From Octodonta nipae (taxonomy: Eukaryota; Arthropoda; Insecta; Coleoptera; Chrysomelidae), in contig CM067219.1 in the NCBI GenBank assembly GCA_034190945.1, positions 44,987,937-45,051,936 of the forward strand: a stretch of DNA of 64,000 nt, written 5' to 3'. Position numbers and translations under genes: made by a program. This document shows, piece after piece, positions 1 through 11,689 of this stretch. The stretch's first letter is position 1. The number at the start of each line of letters is the position of its first letter. The notes beneath the pieces are model-generated. The model was not told the DNA's origin and did no database searches. It saw only the letters and a list, made by a program, of their open reading frames with translations.

Positions 1-423
1 CAAGTGATCGCCAAACGACAAATTGTTAGTGTCAAATTTTTTGACAAACAACAAATTCAAGATCAAAGCGAAAATTATTTAGAAAAAACCTCGAAAACAA
101 CACTAAACGATTGACAACGACGCCAGACTCGGAGTTGAAACGTCTCCATACACAGATAAGTATTACACAATATACAATACATTACTTATATAGAGAAATA
201 CTGGTTGATCATTTTGTAAACATCTCTTTCTCTCAGAATAACTGTGAGGAAGAATTCTGTACAGACAGCCAGTAATCCGGACAATTTTACGAAATTGCCT
301 TACTACACTTTGTTCTACATATACTCGTACAATTTTTAAATACTTATCTGCAGGAAAAAATTTGGAGGAGAGAAAACCCAATGAACAGACAAAATAAGAG
401 AATATATAATTAACGGTGAAATG

Positions 424-1211
424 AATATGAAACCAGTTTACATTAGGGAACTATATCTTTACAACATAATATTACCAACTATTCAAGAATATCTTTAGTG
501 CTACAGCCAAATGCTACAAGGCTTTTCGCGAAGAAGATGTTGAAGTGTTGGTGTTGAAAATTTAAAAAGTAAAGGATATGCTCTACATGATAGACAAGTG
601 TCTATGAACGTAAACCATATCAAGTTAGTATTGAACAACTATGCCAAATATCACGCTGTTTCTTTTGTGATGCGTGACCAAAATCCAGAAAAGTTTAATG
701 AAATTACACCGAATATAATACCACTTCTGAAAGGTATATTTATAGCTCAAACTGTACTCAATCCTTGTAAGAACATGTACAATGAATGTTTGAAATATAT
801 CCAAAAAGTGGATCCAGAACTGGGTCCCAAAATGAAGAATATTATTGGAAATAGTATTACTGAGGCTTTGTTTGAAGCTGAAGATTCAAAGGTGAGCGAA
901 GCAGTTATTACTCACGGATACTGTTGGAACAACAACTTCATGTTTAAATATGAAGATGATGAACATGAATGTCCAAAAGATGTAAAAATTTTGGATTGGC
1001 AAATGTCTTGTCTACATACTCCTGTATTCGATTTATCATATTTCATATACATGGTGTCTTCAAAACAAGAATTGGATAAATTCGATGAACTTTTGGAATA
1101 TTATTATGAGAATTTATCTTTATTGAAGAAATGGGAAGTGATCCTGCCACACTATTTCCATATTCCACGTTATTAAGCCACTGGACCAAATATTCAGTTT
1201 ATGGATTCTAG
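424..1211 (+). pseudogene. EcKL/CHK kinase-like (DUF227/EcKinase) pseudogene, partial
   Basis: Members of this arthropod-expanded family are predicted small-molecule kinases (ecdysteroid or xenobiotic phosphorylation). The longest open stretch is 598-1176. It shows the family's KYHAVSF segment, a catalytic-loop-like THGYCWNNNFMFKYEDD and a metal-binding-loop-like ILDWQMS followed by PVFDLSYFIY. Family-like sequence continues upstream in other frames: RELYLYNIILP near 450, then KCYKAFREEDVEVLVL near 512-560, with a one-base slip near 561 before ENLKSKGYALHDRQ. Another slip near 1172 moves SHWTKYSVYGF out of frame, and a stop follows at 1209. The Brenner-motif Asp (HGD) is Tyr here (HGY). The N-lobe is mostly missing. 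Frame breaks plus loss of a catalytic residue argue for a pseudogene; sequencing error cannot be excluded for the two slips. Confidence 0.8.
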
Positions 1212-2455
1212 TTCGTAATAACTTCTCGACAATAGCTGTTATATGATAAAAATGACGCGCCATGTATGGATGACAACTTTGAAATATTTCTTATTCAACT
1301 GAATTTAATTAAGTCTTTATGAAGCAGCTGTGACACATTTTTGTACCTGGAATATAAACTAATTTTAAATTTTTAAACTTTTTAATATGTTTATTATAGT
1401 GACGTTTGTGTAATACTGTTGTCAACAATCTGGATCTATGCAAATATCTATTCCCAGTTTGCTTTGATGTTTGTGAAATGTTGCGTATAATAGTGGTTAT
1501 TTTTGCACAGAAGTCAATGAAATTATATTATCGATTTGTGTAAGACCATTATATCGAAAAAAAGAGATGTTTGCTATAAGCATGCTCATAACCTCATATT
1601 CATGTCTGTTCACACATGCTTAAAGCACACCCCCTTTCACCCGCGGCACAGATAGCATACTCGAAAATTAAAGGACTATAGATTTTTAAGCACGCTTGAA
1701 ATGAGCATGCTAATTTCCAGCAAAGCGTATTCACACATGCTAATTAGTGGCAATTGCTCAATAATGGCATGCTTTCGTGCTAGTAATGAGCATGTCTGCC
1801 CCTACCTTTAGTCACGGCACATCTTTAAAAAATCAACAAGTGATCCGAGCAATTATCGAAATCCCCCCCACTATACTTTGTCTTCCTTACATATTTCAAA
1901 TATTTATTTGTTATAGATAAGAAGTGGTTGAAACTCCGATATTCGGCAGAATACTTTCAATAAATTTGGATCTCTGACAGCGACATCTGTGTATATGTTT
2001 GGCAAATTTATTATACCCTTTCTGGTAAATTATGCTTCACCTCTGATTACTTTAAAAAGCATTGATAAAATTCTTCCTGGGAATGAAAGCCTTAGGCAAC
2101 AACTATTTTTTAATGTGACAAAGAGGACCCCTGGTATTTGCGACTAATTTGCAATAATCATTGTACGTATTTTTATATCTTTTTGAATAATATCTACAAT
2201 GGTTTCATCAGTTTAAACCTTACACGGTATTTTGTGTGTCATTACATAATATGGCTGGTTTTAGATAAACAGTTTTTCGTAAACGACTAACCTTAGAATA
2301 TGAAAACTGGCAAAATAGCCCGTGGCGCACGTTATTCTTTACATCTTGAAAACCAAGATTTTTGGGACTTACGTTTATATAAATTATATTAATCCCCAGC
2401 AGAGAGTGTCCGTGTATTTTTTGGAACACCCTATATAGTTCTAATCCAAATCGAA
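1212..2455. other. intergenic, AT-rich, no gene seen
   Basis: No coding similarity recognised on either strand. The only structure noted is the GCATGC-rich block at 1579-1800, listed separately. Confidence 0.6.
1579..1800. repeat. short block of repeated AGCATGCT-like motifs, possible MITE
   Basis: Six variants of the palindromic core GCATGC/ACATGC lie within about 220 bp. A direct repeat TTCACACATGCT occurs twice, about 120 bp apart (near 1610 and 1729). The edges (AAGCATGCTCATAAC on the left, AATGAGCATGTCTGCC on the right) are weakly inverted. This could be a small non-autonomous DNA element, but no clean terminal repeats or target duplication were found. Confidence 0.3.
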
Positions 2456-2476
2456 TATATATATATATATATATAT
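2456..2476. repeat. (AT)n microsatellite
   Basis: Pure dinucleotide run of about 20 bp. Confidence 0.9.
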
Positions 2477-2710
2477 TACCTTTTTTAAAATGTGATGGTT
2501 TTAATCTTAAAATTTACTCAATGGATGTGTGATCCAGATACAATAATGTTTTATTCAATTGTTTGATATATGTTTGTAATGTTTGTCTAAAACGTACGCA
2601 TTTTTGCAATGAGAACTAACCCGATGTTAAAATTGACTGTAATTTCGAAAGTAACAAAAGAGTACACTAGTGCCCTTTATACCTACTTTCCCAATCTTGG
2701 AAATTCCAAA

Positions 2711-2714
<4 letters not shown>

Positions 2715-2762
<48 letters not shown>
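2715..2762. repeat. (AT)n microsatellite in presumed Hsp70 intron
   Basis: Pure AT run of about 48 bp, starting a few bases past the 5' splice site of the Hsp70 exon on the minus strand. Confidence 0.9.
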
Positions 2763-2765
<3 letters not shown>

Positions 2766-2774
2766 TTATCTTAC

Positions 2775-3066
2775 CAAGTGATAGGGGTGCAACGTCTAGA
2801 AGTAACAAGTCCTTCACTGCGTCATTTGTATCTCCAGCTAAAATGGCTGCTTGAATTGCTGCACCGTAAGCCACAGCTTCATCGGGATTTATAGATTTGT
2901 TCAGTTCTTTTCCTTTGAACAGACTTGAAAGAATAGACTGAATTTTTGGTATTCTTGTTGAACCCCCTATGAGCACGACGTCGTCAATTTGCTGCTTGGA
3001 AAGTTTTGCATCTCTTACCGCTTTTTCAACAGGTTCAGTGGTCCTCATAAAAATATCATTATTCAG
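2775..3066 (-). CDS. Hsp70 family chaperone, single internal exon (end of ATPase domain)
   Basis: Cytosolic Hsp70/Hsc70-type ATPase folding proteins by the fragment's sequence. Translation from 3066 runs LNNDIFMRTTEPVEKAVRDA, then the signature VLIGGSTRIPKIQ, GKELNKSINPDEAVAYGAA and DLLLLDVAPLSLG, covering the end of the nucleotide-binding domain and the interdomain linker. The exon is bounded on the minus strand by a pyrimidine-rich TTTTATTTTTAG acceptor and a GTAAGA donor. Its length of 292 nt leaves one base of a split Gly codon at the 3' end. One residue seems missing in RTT(L/M)EPVEKA. No flanking exons were recognised in the window. It may belong to an intron-containing Hsc70-like gene whose introns host the neighbouring elements, or be an orphan or duplicated exon. 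Confidence 0.75.
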
Positions 3067-3184
3067 CTAAAAATAAAACGAAAATAGAGATAAATAAATG
3101 CTTCATTGTCCAACAGTCTCCCATTTACAGGACAATTTAAAAATACAAGATTGCGGTATTTTGTTTCAGGGTACATGTAAAAAT

Positions 3185-4968
3185 ATCACAATAATTTCAT
3201 ATATTATTAAAATTATTGCACATAACATAAACTGGTGATTTCAACAAAATGTTTGTTCTGGCTCTTGGTGGCCTTAGCGCTAGGTGTTTCCATGAGTGAA
3301 ACGTAAGTACATTAAAATTAATTTGATTTAACAATTCCGAACAGTCTACCATATTATTTACTAACTTAAACAAGAATACAACAGATGCACAATTTCTCCT
3401 TAATTGCAAAGAAGACAGTTGAAAACGTTTATATAACTCATCATTAGGTATATTCCTTTCTGGATATAATCCATCACTTTTGAGAACCAAATATTTCAGG
3501 AATTTTCTTTGGACCGTTTCGACAAGTTTGCTGTGAATATCATAATATGGATGCCAAATTATACTTGCATATTCAACTTTAGCACGAACATACCCAAAAT
3601 ATAATGTTTTCAACGCGGAAATATTAGTAAAGTCTCGGCAGTTTCTCAATATAAATCCATAAGACTTTTTTGCTTCAGATGTTTTTACAGATATGTGCTC
3701 TATAAAGGTTAATTTATCGTCAGAAATAACTCCCAAATCCTTAATACTAATATTTCGCTCCAACAGTGTACCTTGATTGAATAAAAAAAATTTGATGGTT
3801 GAAGTTTTTCGGGTATATGTCACTACTTTGCTTTTTTTCGCATTTAGAGTTAGATTATTTCTATTGCACCAGTTTTCTATAGATACTAATTGGCTCTGAA
3901 TATTATGACAATCATTTACACCTTCTATTGTAGAAAAGATCTTGAAGTCATCAGCGAAGCATAACTTTTCTGTGGATATTGTATTACATAAATCGTTAAT
4001 AAACAAAAGAAATAGCAGAGGTCCTAAATTCGACCCTTGAGGAACTCCTGATTTAGCTAAGTATGAGTCCGATTCGAAGTCACGTAAATGTATCTGTATG
4101 ATAAGTAAGACTTGAGGAAATTTACTGCTTGGATAGAAAATCCAAATCCTGATAACTTGTTTAACAGAATTCTATGATCAATTCTGTCGAATGCCTTACT
4201 GAAATCTGCATAGATCACGTCGACTTGTGTCTTGGTGTCCAGTGCTTCTGAGATATATTGAGTAATTGCTACCAGGTTGGTTGTTGTAGACCTTTTATCA
4301 ATAAATCCGTGCTGATATGGAGGTAGTTGATTGCGTACTAGTGGAAATTATACAGTATGATATCAAATAGCTTTGAGAAGTTTGACCGAATAGATATAGG
4401 TCTGTAGTTCTCTAATATATTTTTCTCACCATCCTTAAAAATGGGGCAAACCTTTGCTACTTTCCAAGCTTCAAGAAATTTATTGCACTTGAGACAGGCG
4501 TTATATATATTTGTTAGGATTCCCGATAGCGCTCCAACACAATCTTTTGCTATAAATGTTTATATGAATAATACTATCAGAGTTTGTGGGAAGTATAATA
4601 TTGTCAGTATCTGTGTTTAAATACACACTAGAAAAGTATTGAACAAATGCATTTACTATATCGTTCCGTTTATCATATTGAATGTTTTGATAATTTACTA
4701 TCCCAGGGATCCTAGAATTATGTCTTCTCGTATGCACATACGACCAAAATTTATTAGGTTTTTTTACTACTTCTGACTGAATACCTTCAAGGTAGTTGTT
4801 ATAGGCGCTTTTTATTTGAGCTTTGACAATTTGTCGGAGTCTCTTGAATTCAGTAAGATGGAGTATATGGCCCTGTGCTATAAATTTTTTGCGATATTTG
4901 TTTTTTAAATTAATATTTTTGATGATATTACTATCATACCAAGGAGATAATTTATTGTACTTATAATG
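3185..4968 (-). mobile_element. 5'-truncated Jockey/CR1-like LINE
   Basis: Reverse transcriptase sequence is continuous in order, though not in frame, across the segment. It begins with pre-RT text (KLSPWYDS, KPNKFWSYVH) near 4960-4730, then ENYRPIS near 4400, GFIDKRSTTTNLV and the DFSKAFD palm motif near 4300-4180, SGVPQGSNLGPLLF near 4040, and FADD at the catalytic site near 3960. The clade-typical distal region (KDLGV, VRAKVEYAS, VQRKFLKYL) ends in PVYVMCNNFN. No endonuclease or ORF1 remains. The 5' truncation abuts the next LINE near 4970-5020. No tail or target duplication could be assigned. Confidence 0.8.
3197..4006 (-). pseudogene. LINE reverse transcriptase, C-terminal half
   Basis: Open stretch of 269 residues starting just after the GVPQGS motif and containing CFADDFKIF, the RT catalytic aspartates. 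The upstream RT motifs lie in other frames: RT palm motifs near 4040-4300, and pre-RT residues in an open stretch at 4501-4737. It is a broken gene, not an intact protein. The start methionine is internal to the RT domain and is not a real initiation site. Confidence 0.75.
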
Positions 4969-5032
4969 TTTTTAAAAGGGCGAAAAATTCTTATTTTAAA
5001 AAAGTTTTTGAAATAAATATATTTTTGGCAGG

Positions 5033-5680
5033 GTGCTGAGGAGGCGGGCCCCTGCCGTCCAAAGAGCTGCAGCCCAAGAACCAAAAGAACCACAACCAAT
5101 ACAGTCACAACAACAACGTGACCATCCCCAACGGAGTCAAATGAGAACGAGAACTCCACCTGCAGAAAGTGTTGCGCAGGATCAACAGCCAACGCTCACT
5201 CAAGCGGGATTTATAATGCGCACGTTTTACAGAATTACAATCCTTGGCCAGGCCAAGACTGGATATCGCCAAATACTCCATCAAGAGTTCTGTAGTGAGT
5301 ATCCAGAGCTTCAAGTTACTGAACTGAGAGTCGCAGATCAATATCGTGTCATCTTGAGAAATGGCCTTATTTCACCTGAACAACTGGACAGAATAAAGAG
5401 CGAAGTGGAGCGCGAACTATTTGGTCGAAATACAATCGATCCAGAGCCTGAAACAATTTTGGCACAAAGAGCAGACGAGACTCAAGAACTACAACAAGAA
5501 CAGCCAACCAACGCTGACCTGCTTGAGAAGATCCAAGCAGAAATGGAAGGAGCTCTTATAGAGAATCCACTGACTAGACTAGCTCTTCCCAAACAAAGAT
5601 CTAAGATATTGGGTATCGTCTTGCAGGCTATGAACAAATTTATCTTGCCAAACTATATTTTAGGTTCTAATACGTTATAG
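5033..5680 (+). pseudogene. N-terminal region of R2-superclade LINE ORF
   Basis: Open frame of about 215 residues, rich in Gln, Glu and Arg, with no ATG at the given start (GTG). It has no zinc finger or Myb motif that I can see, although R2-type proteins often carry such DNA-binding modules here. It is assigned to the element by position and by continuity with the RT downstream. After 5680 the frame is broken; related text resumes near 5740 (frame containing IPPWQRQLDGK) and again at 5911. Confidence 0.5.
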
Positions 5681-5910
5681 TCGCTATACACAATTATTAT
5701 TACTGTGCTGGAACTTCCATCTGCAGAACAATTGGGGTCGCAGTAAGACCAAAGCAAGACCCTCTTCAATTTAGACAAACAACTCGAATACCACCTTGGC
5801 AAAGACAACTTGATGGGAAAATCAATTCTCTTCGGAAAGACATTGGAAGACTGACCGAATACCAACGAGGAGTCAGGAACAACAGAATAGAAAGGCTTGT
5901 CAATACTATC

Positions 5911-7352
5911 ATGAACAATAACCGAATACACTCCAAGTGGGATGGAGAAAACATCACATCTCAGCAGTGCCTGGACAGTCTACGACAAAAGCTCTCCGTC
6001 TACACAAGCCGATTGAGAAGGTACAAAACCAGTAACCAACGGAAACTAGACAACACACTTTTCCGAAAATCAGAAAAAGGGTTTTACAGAAAACTTAACA
6101 ACACCAATAATAATGAAGCCCTTAGTTACCCCAGTAAAACAGACATCGAGGAATTCTGGAAAACACAGCTTTCCACAATAATTACCTATAACTCCAGAGC
6201 CAGCTGGATTAATGAGGAGGAGGCTGCATTTCAAAACTGTGATGCCATGCAACACCAACCATTTACAACGGAAGACACATCCAACATAATGAAGCACCTC
6301 CATAACTGAAAAGCACCAGGACCAGATGGTGTACAAAATTACTGGATAAAGAAACTGTACGCAACCCACGAAACACTAACAGCCCTTATAAATGACGTAA
6401 TTACCCACCCACACAAGATGCCTAGTTTCCTTACGCATGGTGCTACATACCTCTTACCAAAGGATAACCTATGTGCACAGGATCCAGCAAAGTACCAACC
6501 AATCACTTGTCTTCCAACCTTATACAAACTCATAACATCGTGCATTAATCATCGCATTTTCAAACATTGTTAGCTGAACGACATAATTACTCAACAACAA
6601 AAGGGATGCGAGAAAAATTCGATGGGCTGCAAAGAACAACTGATAATTGATTCCGTTGTCTGCAATCAAGCCCACGCCAAACGTCGAAATCTCTACATGG
6701 CATATGTGGACTACAAAAAGGCCTTTGATTCAGTTCCACATGATTGGCTCATTAAGGTACTGAAACTCTATAAAGTGAATAATTGTATTATTAACTTTTT
6801 AGAATATGTCATGTCCACCTGGCAAACCAAAATCTCACTGAATGAAGCCAACTGTTATATATATATACAAACTGATCCCATTCCAATCAAAAGGGGTATA
6901 TTCCAGGGAGACTCTCTTAGTCCGCTGGGGTTCTGCCTTGCCATGAACCCTCTCTCAAACAAACTGAACTCGACTAATTTTGGGTTCAGTCTCAAACACA
7001 AGCATTAAAGATAAACCATTTGTTATACATGGACGACTTAAAGTTGATGGCAGCTACGAAACAACAGCTGCATGATATGTTTAAAATAGTAGAAGGGTTC
7101 TCTAGTGACATCCATATGAAATTTGGCTTAGACAAATGCCGAATTATTAATATAGTTAAAGGCAAAATACAGCAGGGGCACTTCGAAATGGGAGATGGCA
7201 CCTCAATTGAATCTATGGGGGAAGGTCATACTTCTAAATACCTTGGAATAAAGCAGGCTCAACGTATTGATCACATGACTATGAAAAAGGACCTAACAGC
7301 AGAGTTTTATAGAAGGGTAAGACGACTGTTGAAAACTAAATTAAACAGTTAA
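5911..7352 (+). pseudogene. LINE reverse transcriptase, broken
   Basis: RT motifs occur in order. KAPGPDGV follows an in-frame stop at 6307. Then come CLPTLYKLI near 6510, YVDYKKAFDSVPHDWL near 6700, GIFQGDSLSPLGFCLAMNPLS near 6890-6960 and the active site LLYMDDLKLMA near 7022. FGLDKC and YLGI follow by 7250. Stops or shifts are visible at 6307, near 6570, at 7006 and at 7350. The YMDD aspartates are intact, but the frame is not. Confidence 0.8.
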
Positions 7353-7520
7353 AATCTGTTTCAGGCTATTAACACCTATGCGTGTTCAGTGCTCAGTTAC
7401 TCTTTCCGTATAGTTAAGTATAGTTAATTGGTGCAAGACTGATATTGAACAATTACAAAGAAAAGTTCGAGTTTTACTAACAAAAGTTCAAAATCACCAC
7501 CCAAAGAGCTCTGTCGAACA

Positions 7521-8625
7521 GTGGTGCTACATACAACTTTTCCACGGTATGAAGGAGGAAGAGGATTGACAGATCTGAGCAAACCATTAGATCAACAAAT
7601 TTCCATTTTGCGTAGTCATGTCCAGAAACTCGCAGAATGTTCTGATCTACACAGAGTCATGTGCCTAGTTGATGACTCAACATCACTGCGACTGACACAA
7701 CAACATGTCCAATTACACCACCAGACCACAGATCAGAAACTGCTGAAATGGAAAGAGAAGCCCCTTCATGGAAGACATATAAATGATGTCAACCAAGATT
7801 ATGTCGACAGTGCAGCGTTGAACTACTGGTTGATCTCTGGCCATATGTTTCCTAAAACGGAAGGCCAGGCTATTGGCAATCAAAGATCAAGTAATTCCAA
7901 CTAAGAACTACCTAAAATACATCGTTAAAAATCCTTCTATTAACAACGACAGATACAGGTACGGTTGCCAAACATCAGAATCTATCCAGCATATCATAGG
8001 ATGTTGTCAAGCGTTCGCTGCAACTGAATACAAAGAACGACACGATGCTGTGGCAAAAATACTCCACCAGGAACTAGCACTGAAACATGAATTATCACAG
8101 TCGGTAAGATTACCATACTATAAATACAAACCAGAATCTGTTTTAGAAAATAACAACTACAAGCTGTACTGGGACCGCACGATACTGGCCGATCAGACAG
8201 TTGCTCACAATAGACCAGATATAGTTTTGGTAGATAAAGTCTCTCGGAAAACAACTTTAATTGACATAGCAATTCCTAACAAGAATAATATAAATATCAA
8301 GCAAGCTGAGAAAATAACCAAATATAGAGATTTGGAATTTCAAATAAAGACTCAGTGGGACATGAACAACACACGAACTGTACCAATTGTTATGTCAACG
8401 ACAGGACTAGTCCCAAAACATCTATTAAACAATTTAAAATACCTCGGTCTGGACGAACATCTTTACAAACAAATGCAAAAAGCCGTCCTGTTAGGAACAG
8501 CCCGAACGGTCCGTAAATTCGTGGGAAACTGCCGCCACCACTCCAAACACGGGCCTGAAAACCTGGCAAGGGCTCCCACAGTGCTAAACCCTTTTGATAT
8601 CTGGAGTTTAGTGAATTTTCCCTAA
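7521..8625 (+). pseudogene. LINE thumb region and PD-(D/E)XK restriction-like endonuclease
   Basis: Two overlapping open frames (7521-7904 and 7873-8625). The region contains GGRGLTDL, a cysteine/histidine-rich segment (YGCQTSESIQHIIGCC, then YKERH) and the nuclease core NRPDIVLVDK-(spacer)-LIDIAIP, whose PD and second Asp match the R2-type restriction-like endonuclease active site. The C-terminus ends LNPFDIWSLVNFP. This nuclease would nick the target for target-primed reverse transcription. A frame slip lies near 7880. Confidence 0.8.
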
Positions 8626-8685
8626 AGGCACTCATAGCGTGCCTTAGAGGGAGTGTAATACCATACATTGTATGGTCAAGTCGGA

Positions 8686-8703
8686 TACCTCTCTAGAGAG
8701 GTA
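8686..8703. repeat. 18-bp perfect palindrome next to LINE 3' end
   Basis: TACCTCTCTAGAGAGGTA lies 5 bp beyond the inferred LINE terminus. It is absent from the other LINE copy, so it is probably flanking sequence. Confidence 0.7.
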
Positions 8704-9539
8704 TTACAACTTACATTATAAATCCAATTATGAATTAGATATTTCATCATTTAGTACCGGTGTGGTGCATTTAAATTTTCCTTGAATTTACTATGAAACG
8801 TATTTTACTGAGAGGATTATTTCTTCACCGCCATTCCACTTACGTAATTAATTATTTTTTTATTGACAATAAGTGTGCAAATTCACAAGGTACTCAAACA
8901 AATAAAATAAATAAGACATTTTTCTAAAGACTGTGAATCACACCAAATAACTTTAAATACATATGCAATTTTTCGTATGTCACGGTTCCACAACTTGGAC
9001 TAAAAAATTAAGTTAACCACATTAACTTATGCTATTTGTTCTACTGTAAATTTTCATTTTTTACATTTTGTTACTGCATTGCTTCATTGATTATTCAATA
9101 TTACCATTCAAACCCACTTTTGTTTAAACCTAAGTTTTATGTTTTTTCTTCAAACTTATATTATTTCTGATATGTTGGAATGTAAAACATATTGCCTTTA
9201 ACGTACAAAGATACCATTGAAATATGTTCCATACTCGCCACCCGTAGTAGAATAGAATAGTAAAATAAAATGAAATAAAAAAAAATAAAAACTCTGTTTT
9301 ACTTTATAAATATAAAAAGTTCAGTGGATTATCACAAGAAAGGAAAGAATGTAGTTATCAGAGTGTGTTTTTAGATACATTTTGAAGGTAGCTAATATCT
9401 TGAATAAAAGAAAAAATAAAAAGGTGATATATTAGATGTTTTAGATTTTTTTATTATTTGAACATTTAGAGCCCAAACCCGCATTCATGAAAAATAAGCT
9501 GTTTCTAATTTTTAGAATTCCGTATATACAATATACGGA
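8704..9539. other. intergenic, AT-rich, no gene seen
   Basis: No ORF or repeat of note apart from A-rich stretches near 9240-9290. Confidence 0.6.
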
Positions 9540-11425
9540 TACCCATATAATATCACTCCGGATTTCTGCCTCTGTCATATCACAGCAATTTTCTCCTAAA
9601 CTACTGAACGGAAGAGGTTGAAATTTAGTATCAATGTATAGTTTGGTAACCCGATCAGGAGTACATATCGTAAAAGAAAAAAATTTGATTTTACGGGTAC
9701 TTCTTTAACTAAAAAAAAATCGACCGTTCCCCCCCTGATCTCCGAAACTACTGAGCCTAAAATTTTTAAAAATAGGAAATATAGAACGTTACAGGAAAAA
9801 TAAAGAGAAACAATTAATATTAATTTTGGGGGTCAAATTATAGAATTAAATTAAAATTTAAAAATTAAAATTTTTTCAAACGCATCATGTAATACATCAA
9901 ATGAAAGTCCTATTCTGAGGAACACAAATATATTTTTTTTGAATTAAAAAAAAATTAAAAGATATTGACGAAAATATACCAAAATTTACCCATTCCGCCC
10001 CCCCTTATTTCCGAAACTATAAAACGTGAAGTTTTGAAAAAAAATTAGAGGTATAGAGTTTGACCTGAAGTTTACTGGAAAATTAAGGTCAAATTACGAA
10101 TATATTAAATGAAAGGGCTCATTATGACGAAAACAAATATATTTTTTCCATATTTTTAAAATAAATTAGTTAAATTATATTAACAAAAATATTTAAAAAA
10201 TTACCCATCCCCCCTTATCACCGAAACCATAAGCTGTAACATTGTGAAAAAAATAGAGGTATAGCGCCTCACCTGAACTTTACTGGAAAAATAAGGAGAA
10301 ACCCCTAATATTCATTTTGGGGGGCAAATTATAGAATTAAATGGAAAATAAAAAATTAAGCTTGTTTCTAACGGATCATGTAATATATCAAATCACAGGG
10401 CTCATTACGACCAATACAAATATATTATTTTTTTAAATGAATTTTTTAAAATACATTAAACAAATATTTTAAAAAATTACACATTCCCCCCTTTATTCCC
10501 CAAACTATAGGACCAAATTTTTTTTGTTAACAGGAAAAATACGAAGAAATCCCTAATATTAATATTGTGGACCAAATTATAGATTAAACGGAAAATAAAA
10601 AATATTTTTTTACCCATTATGCAATATATCAAATGATATATTGCATAATGCCTCATTATGAGGAATACAAATATATATTATTCATATTTTTAAAATAAAT
10701 TGTTTACAAGATTAACATAAATATATAAAAAATTCTCATTTCCCGCTTTATTTCCGAAACCATACTACCTAAAATTTTGAAAATAATTAGGGGTACTGGG
10801 GCTCATTTGAAATTTATATGCAAAATTATTAGAAAACCCCCATAGTAATTGTAGTGACAAATTAAACAATTGAATGAAAAATAAAAATTCAATTTTCAAA
10901 CGCATCATATAATATATCAAATAAAAAGCTCATTATGTGAATTACAAATATATCATATTTTTAAATCATTTGTTTAAAGGATATTAGCAAAAATATTAAA
11001 TTTAATTCCTCTTTTGGAACCTGCACTATTTAAATTTAAAAAAATATGTTTTATTTGTATTTTTAAATAATTTGAATAACTGATTTAATAATTTATAATC
11101 TAAAACTTGACCTATTTTGTCCTTTATCTGCCAATCTACAGAGCCTCAAAATTCAGACTGTAGATTATAAAAGGCTTTCCTGAAAGTTTATTAGTAAAAT
11201 AAGACTCTAATGTTAATTTTTGGGGGCCAAATTAGAAAACTAAATACTATGTATAAAAATCAAGCGAATCCTGAAAGAGATAAAATAAAAATTCTATCTG
11301 AAAGTGTATATTTTTTAAAAATTTAAAATGCTTCCCTTAAAAGACATTAGGGTTAATATAAGAAAATGCACTCATTCCCTGCTTGTCTGAAACTGGAATA
11401 TTAGAATCTTGAAGGTGGTATGGAA
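9540..11425. repeat. degenerate tandem array, ~270-bp unit
   Basis: About six to seven diverged units. Each begins with a C-rich run plus TTATTTCCGAAACTAT, continues through TTTACTGGAAAAATAAGG, then a stretch like TTTTGGGGGTCAAATTATAG, AACGCATCATGTAATATATC, and a GCTCATTATG...ACAAATATAT stretch. Unit starts are near 9729, 9998, 10211, 10488 and 10743, with looser copies before and after. The 9998 unit lacks its middle. Divergence between units is high, so the array is old. A dispersed piece is at 51265-51850. Confidence 0.75.
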
Positions 11426-11689
11426 CCCTTAGTATGCGAGTCCAACTCGCACTTGACCAAATTATTTAACTTGCTAATCCCATTTCTACCGCTGACTGAC
11501 TTATTTCGGCCCATATTTTTTTTATATTATTTGCCTATATATTCTCCGCTACTAATAGGCCGCTACTAGTTTCGGGATAGATTTTCAGAATTAAAATTCA
11601 CTATACTTTTCAAACAAGTACTTAATTCTAGGGAGATTGTATTTATGTCGAATTTCGTATCAAAATATTAAGGTTATTTGTTAAATTAA

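Larger units (their letters stand above)
5020..8680 (+). mobile_element. R2-superclade non-LTR retrotransposon with restriction-like endonuclease
   Basis: A single-ORF type LINE, now broken by stops and frameshifts: an N-terminal region (5033-5680), RT (about 5911-7352), and a thumb plus restriction-like endonuclease (7521-8625). The 3' UTR ends with a 7-bp hairpin, ACCATAC-ATT-GTATGGT, followed by CAAGTC. The same ending is found on the minus-strand copy at 17936, which fixes the 3' end near 8680. The 5' end is uncertain, around 5000-5020, where the previous LINE stops. I place it in the R2/R4/NeSL group by the endonuclease type and RT; the exact clade is undecided. Confidence 0.8.

Noticed and set aside
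163..381. Minus-strand ORF upstream of the EcKL pseudogene
   Set aside because: No recognisable domain; it lies in AT-rich sequence and is likely random.
2609..3048. ORFs with long Tyr-Ile repeats across (AT)n tracts (here and at 14256, 27538, 46977, 53039, 57290, 63077)
   Set aside because: These are translations of microsatellite DNA in whichever frame is open; there is no protein similarity outside the tract.
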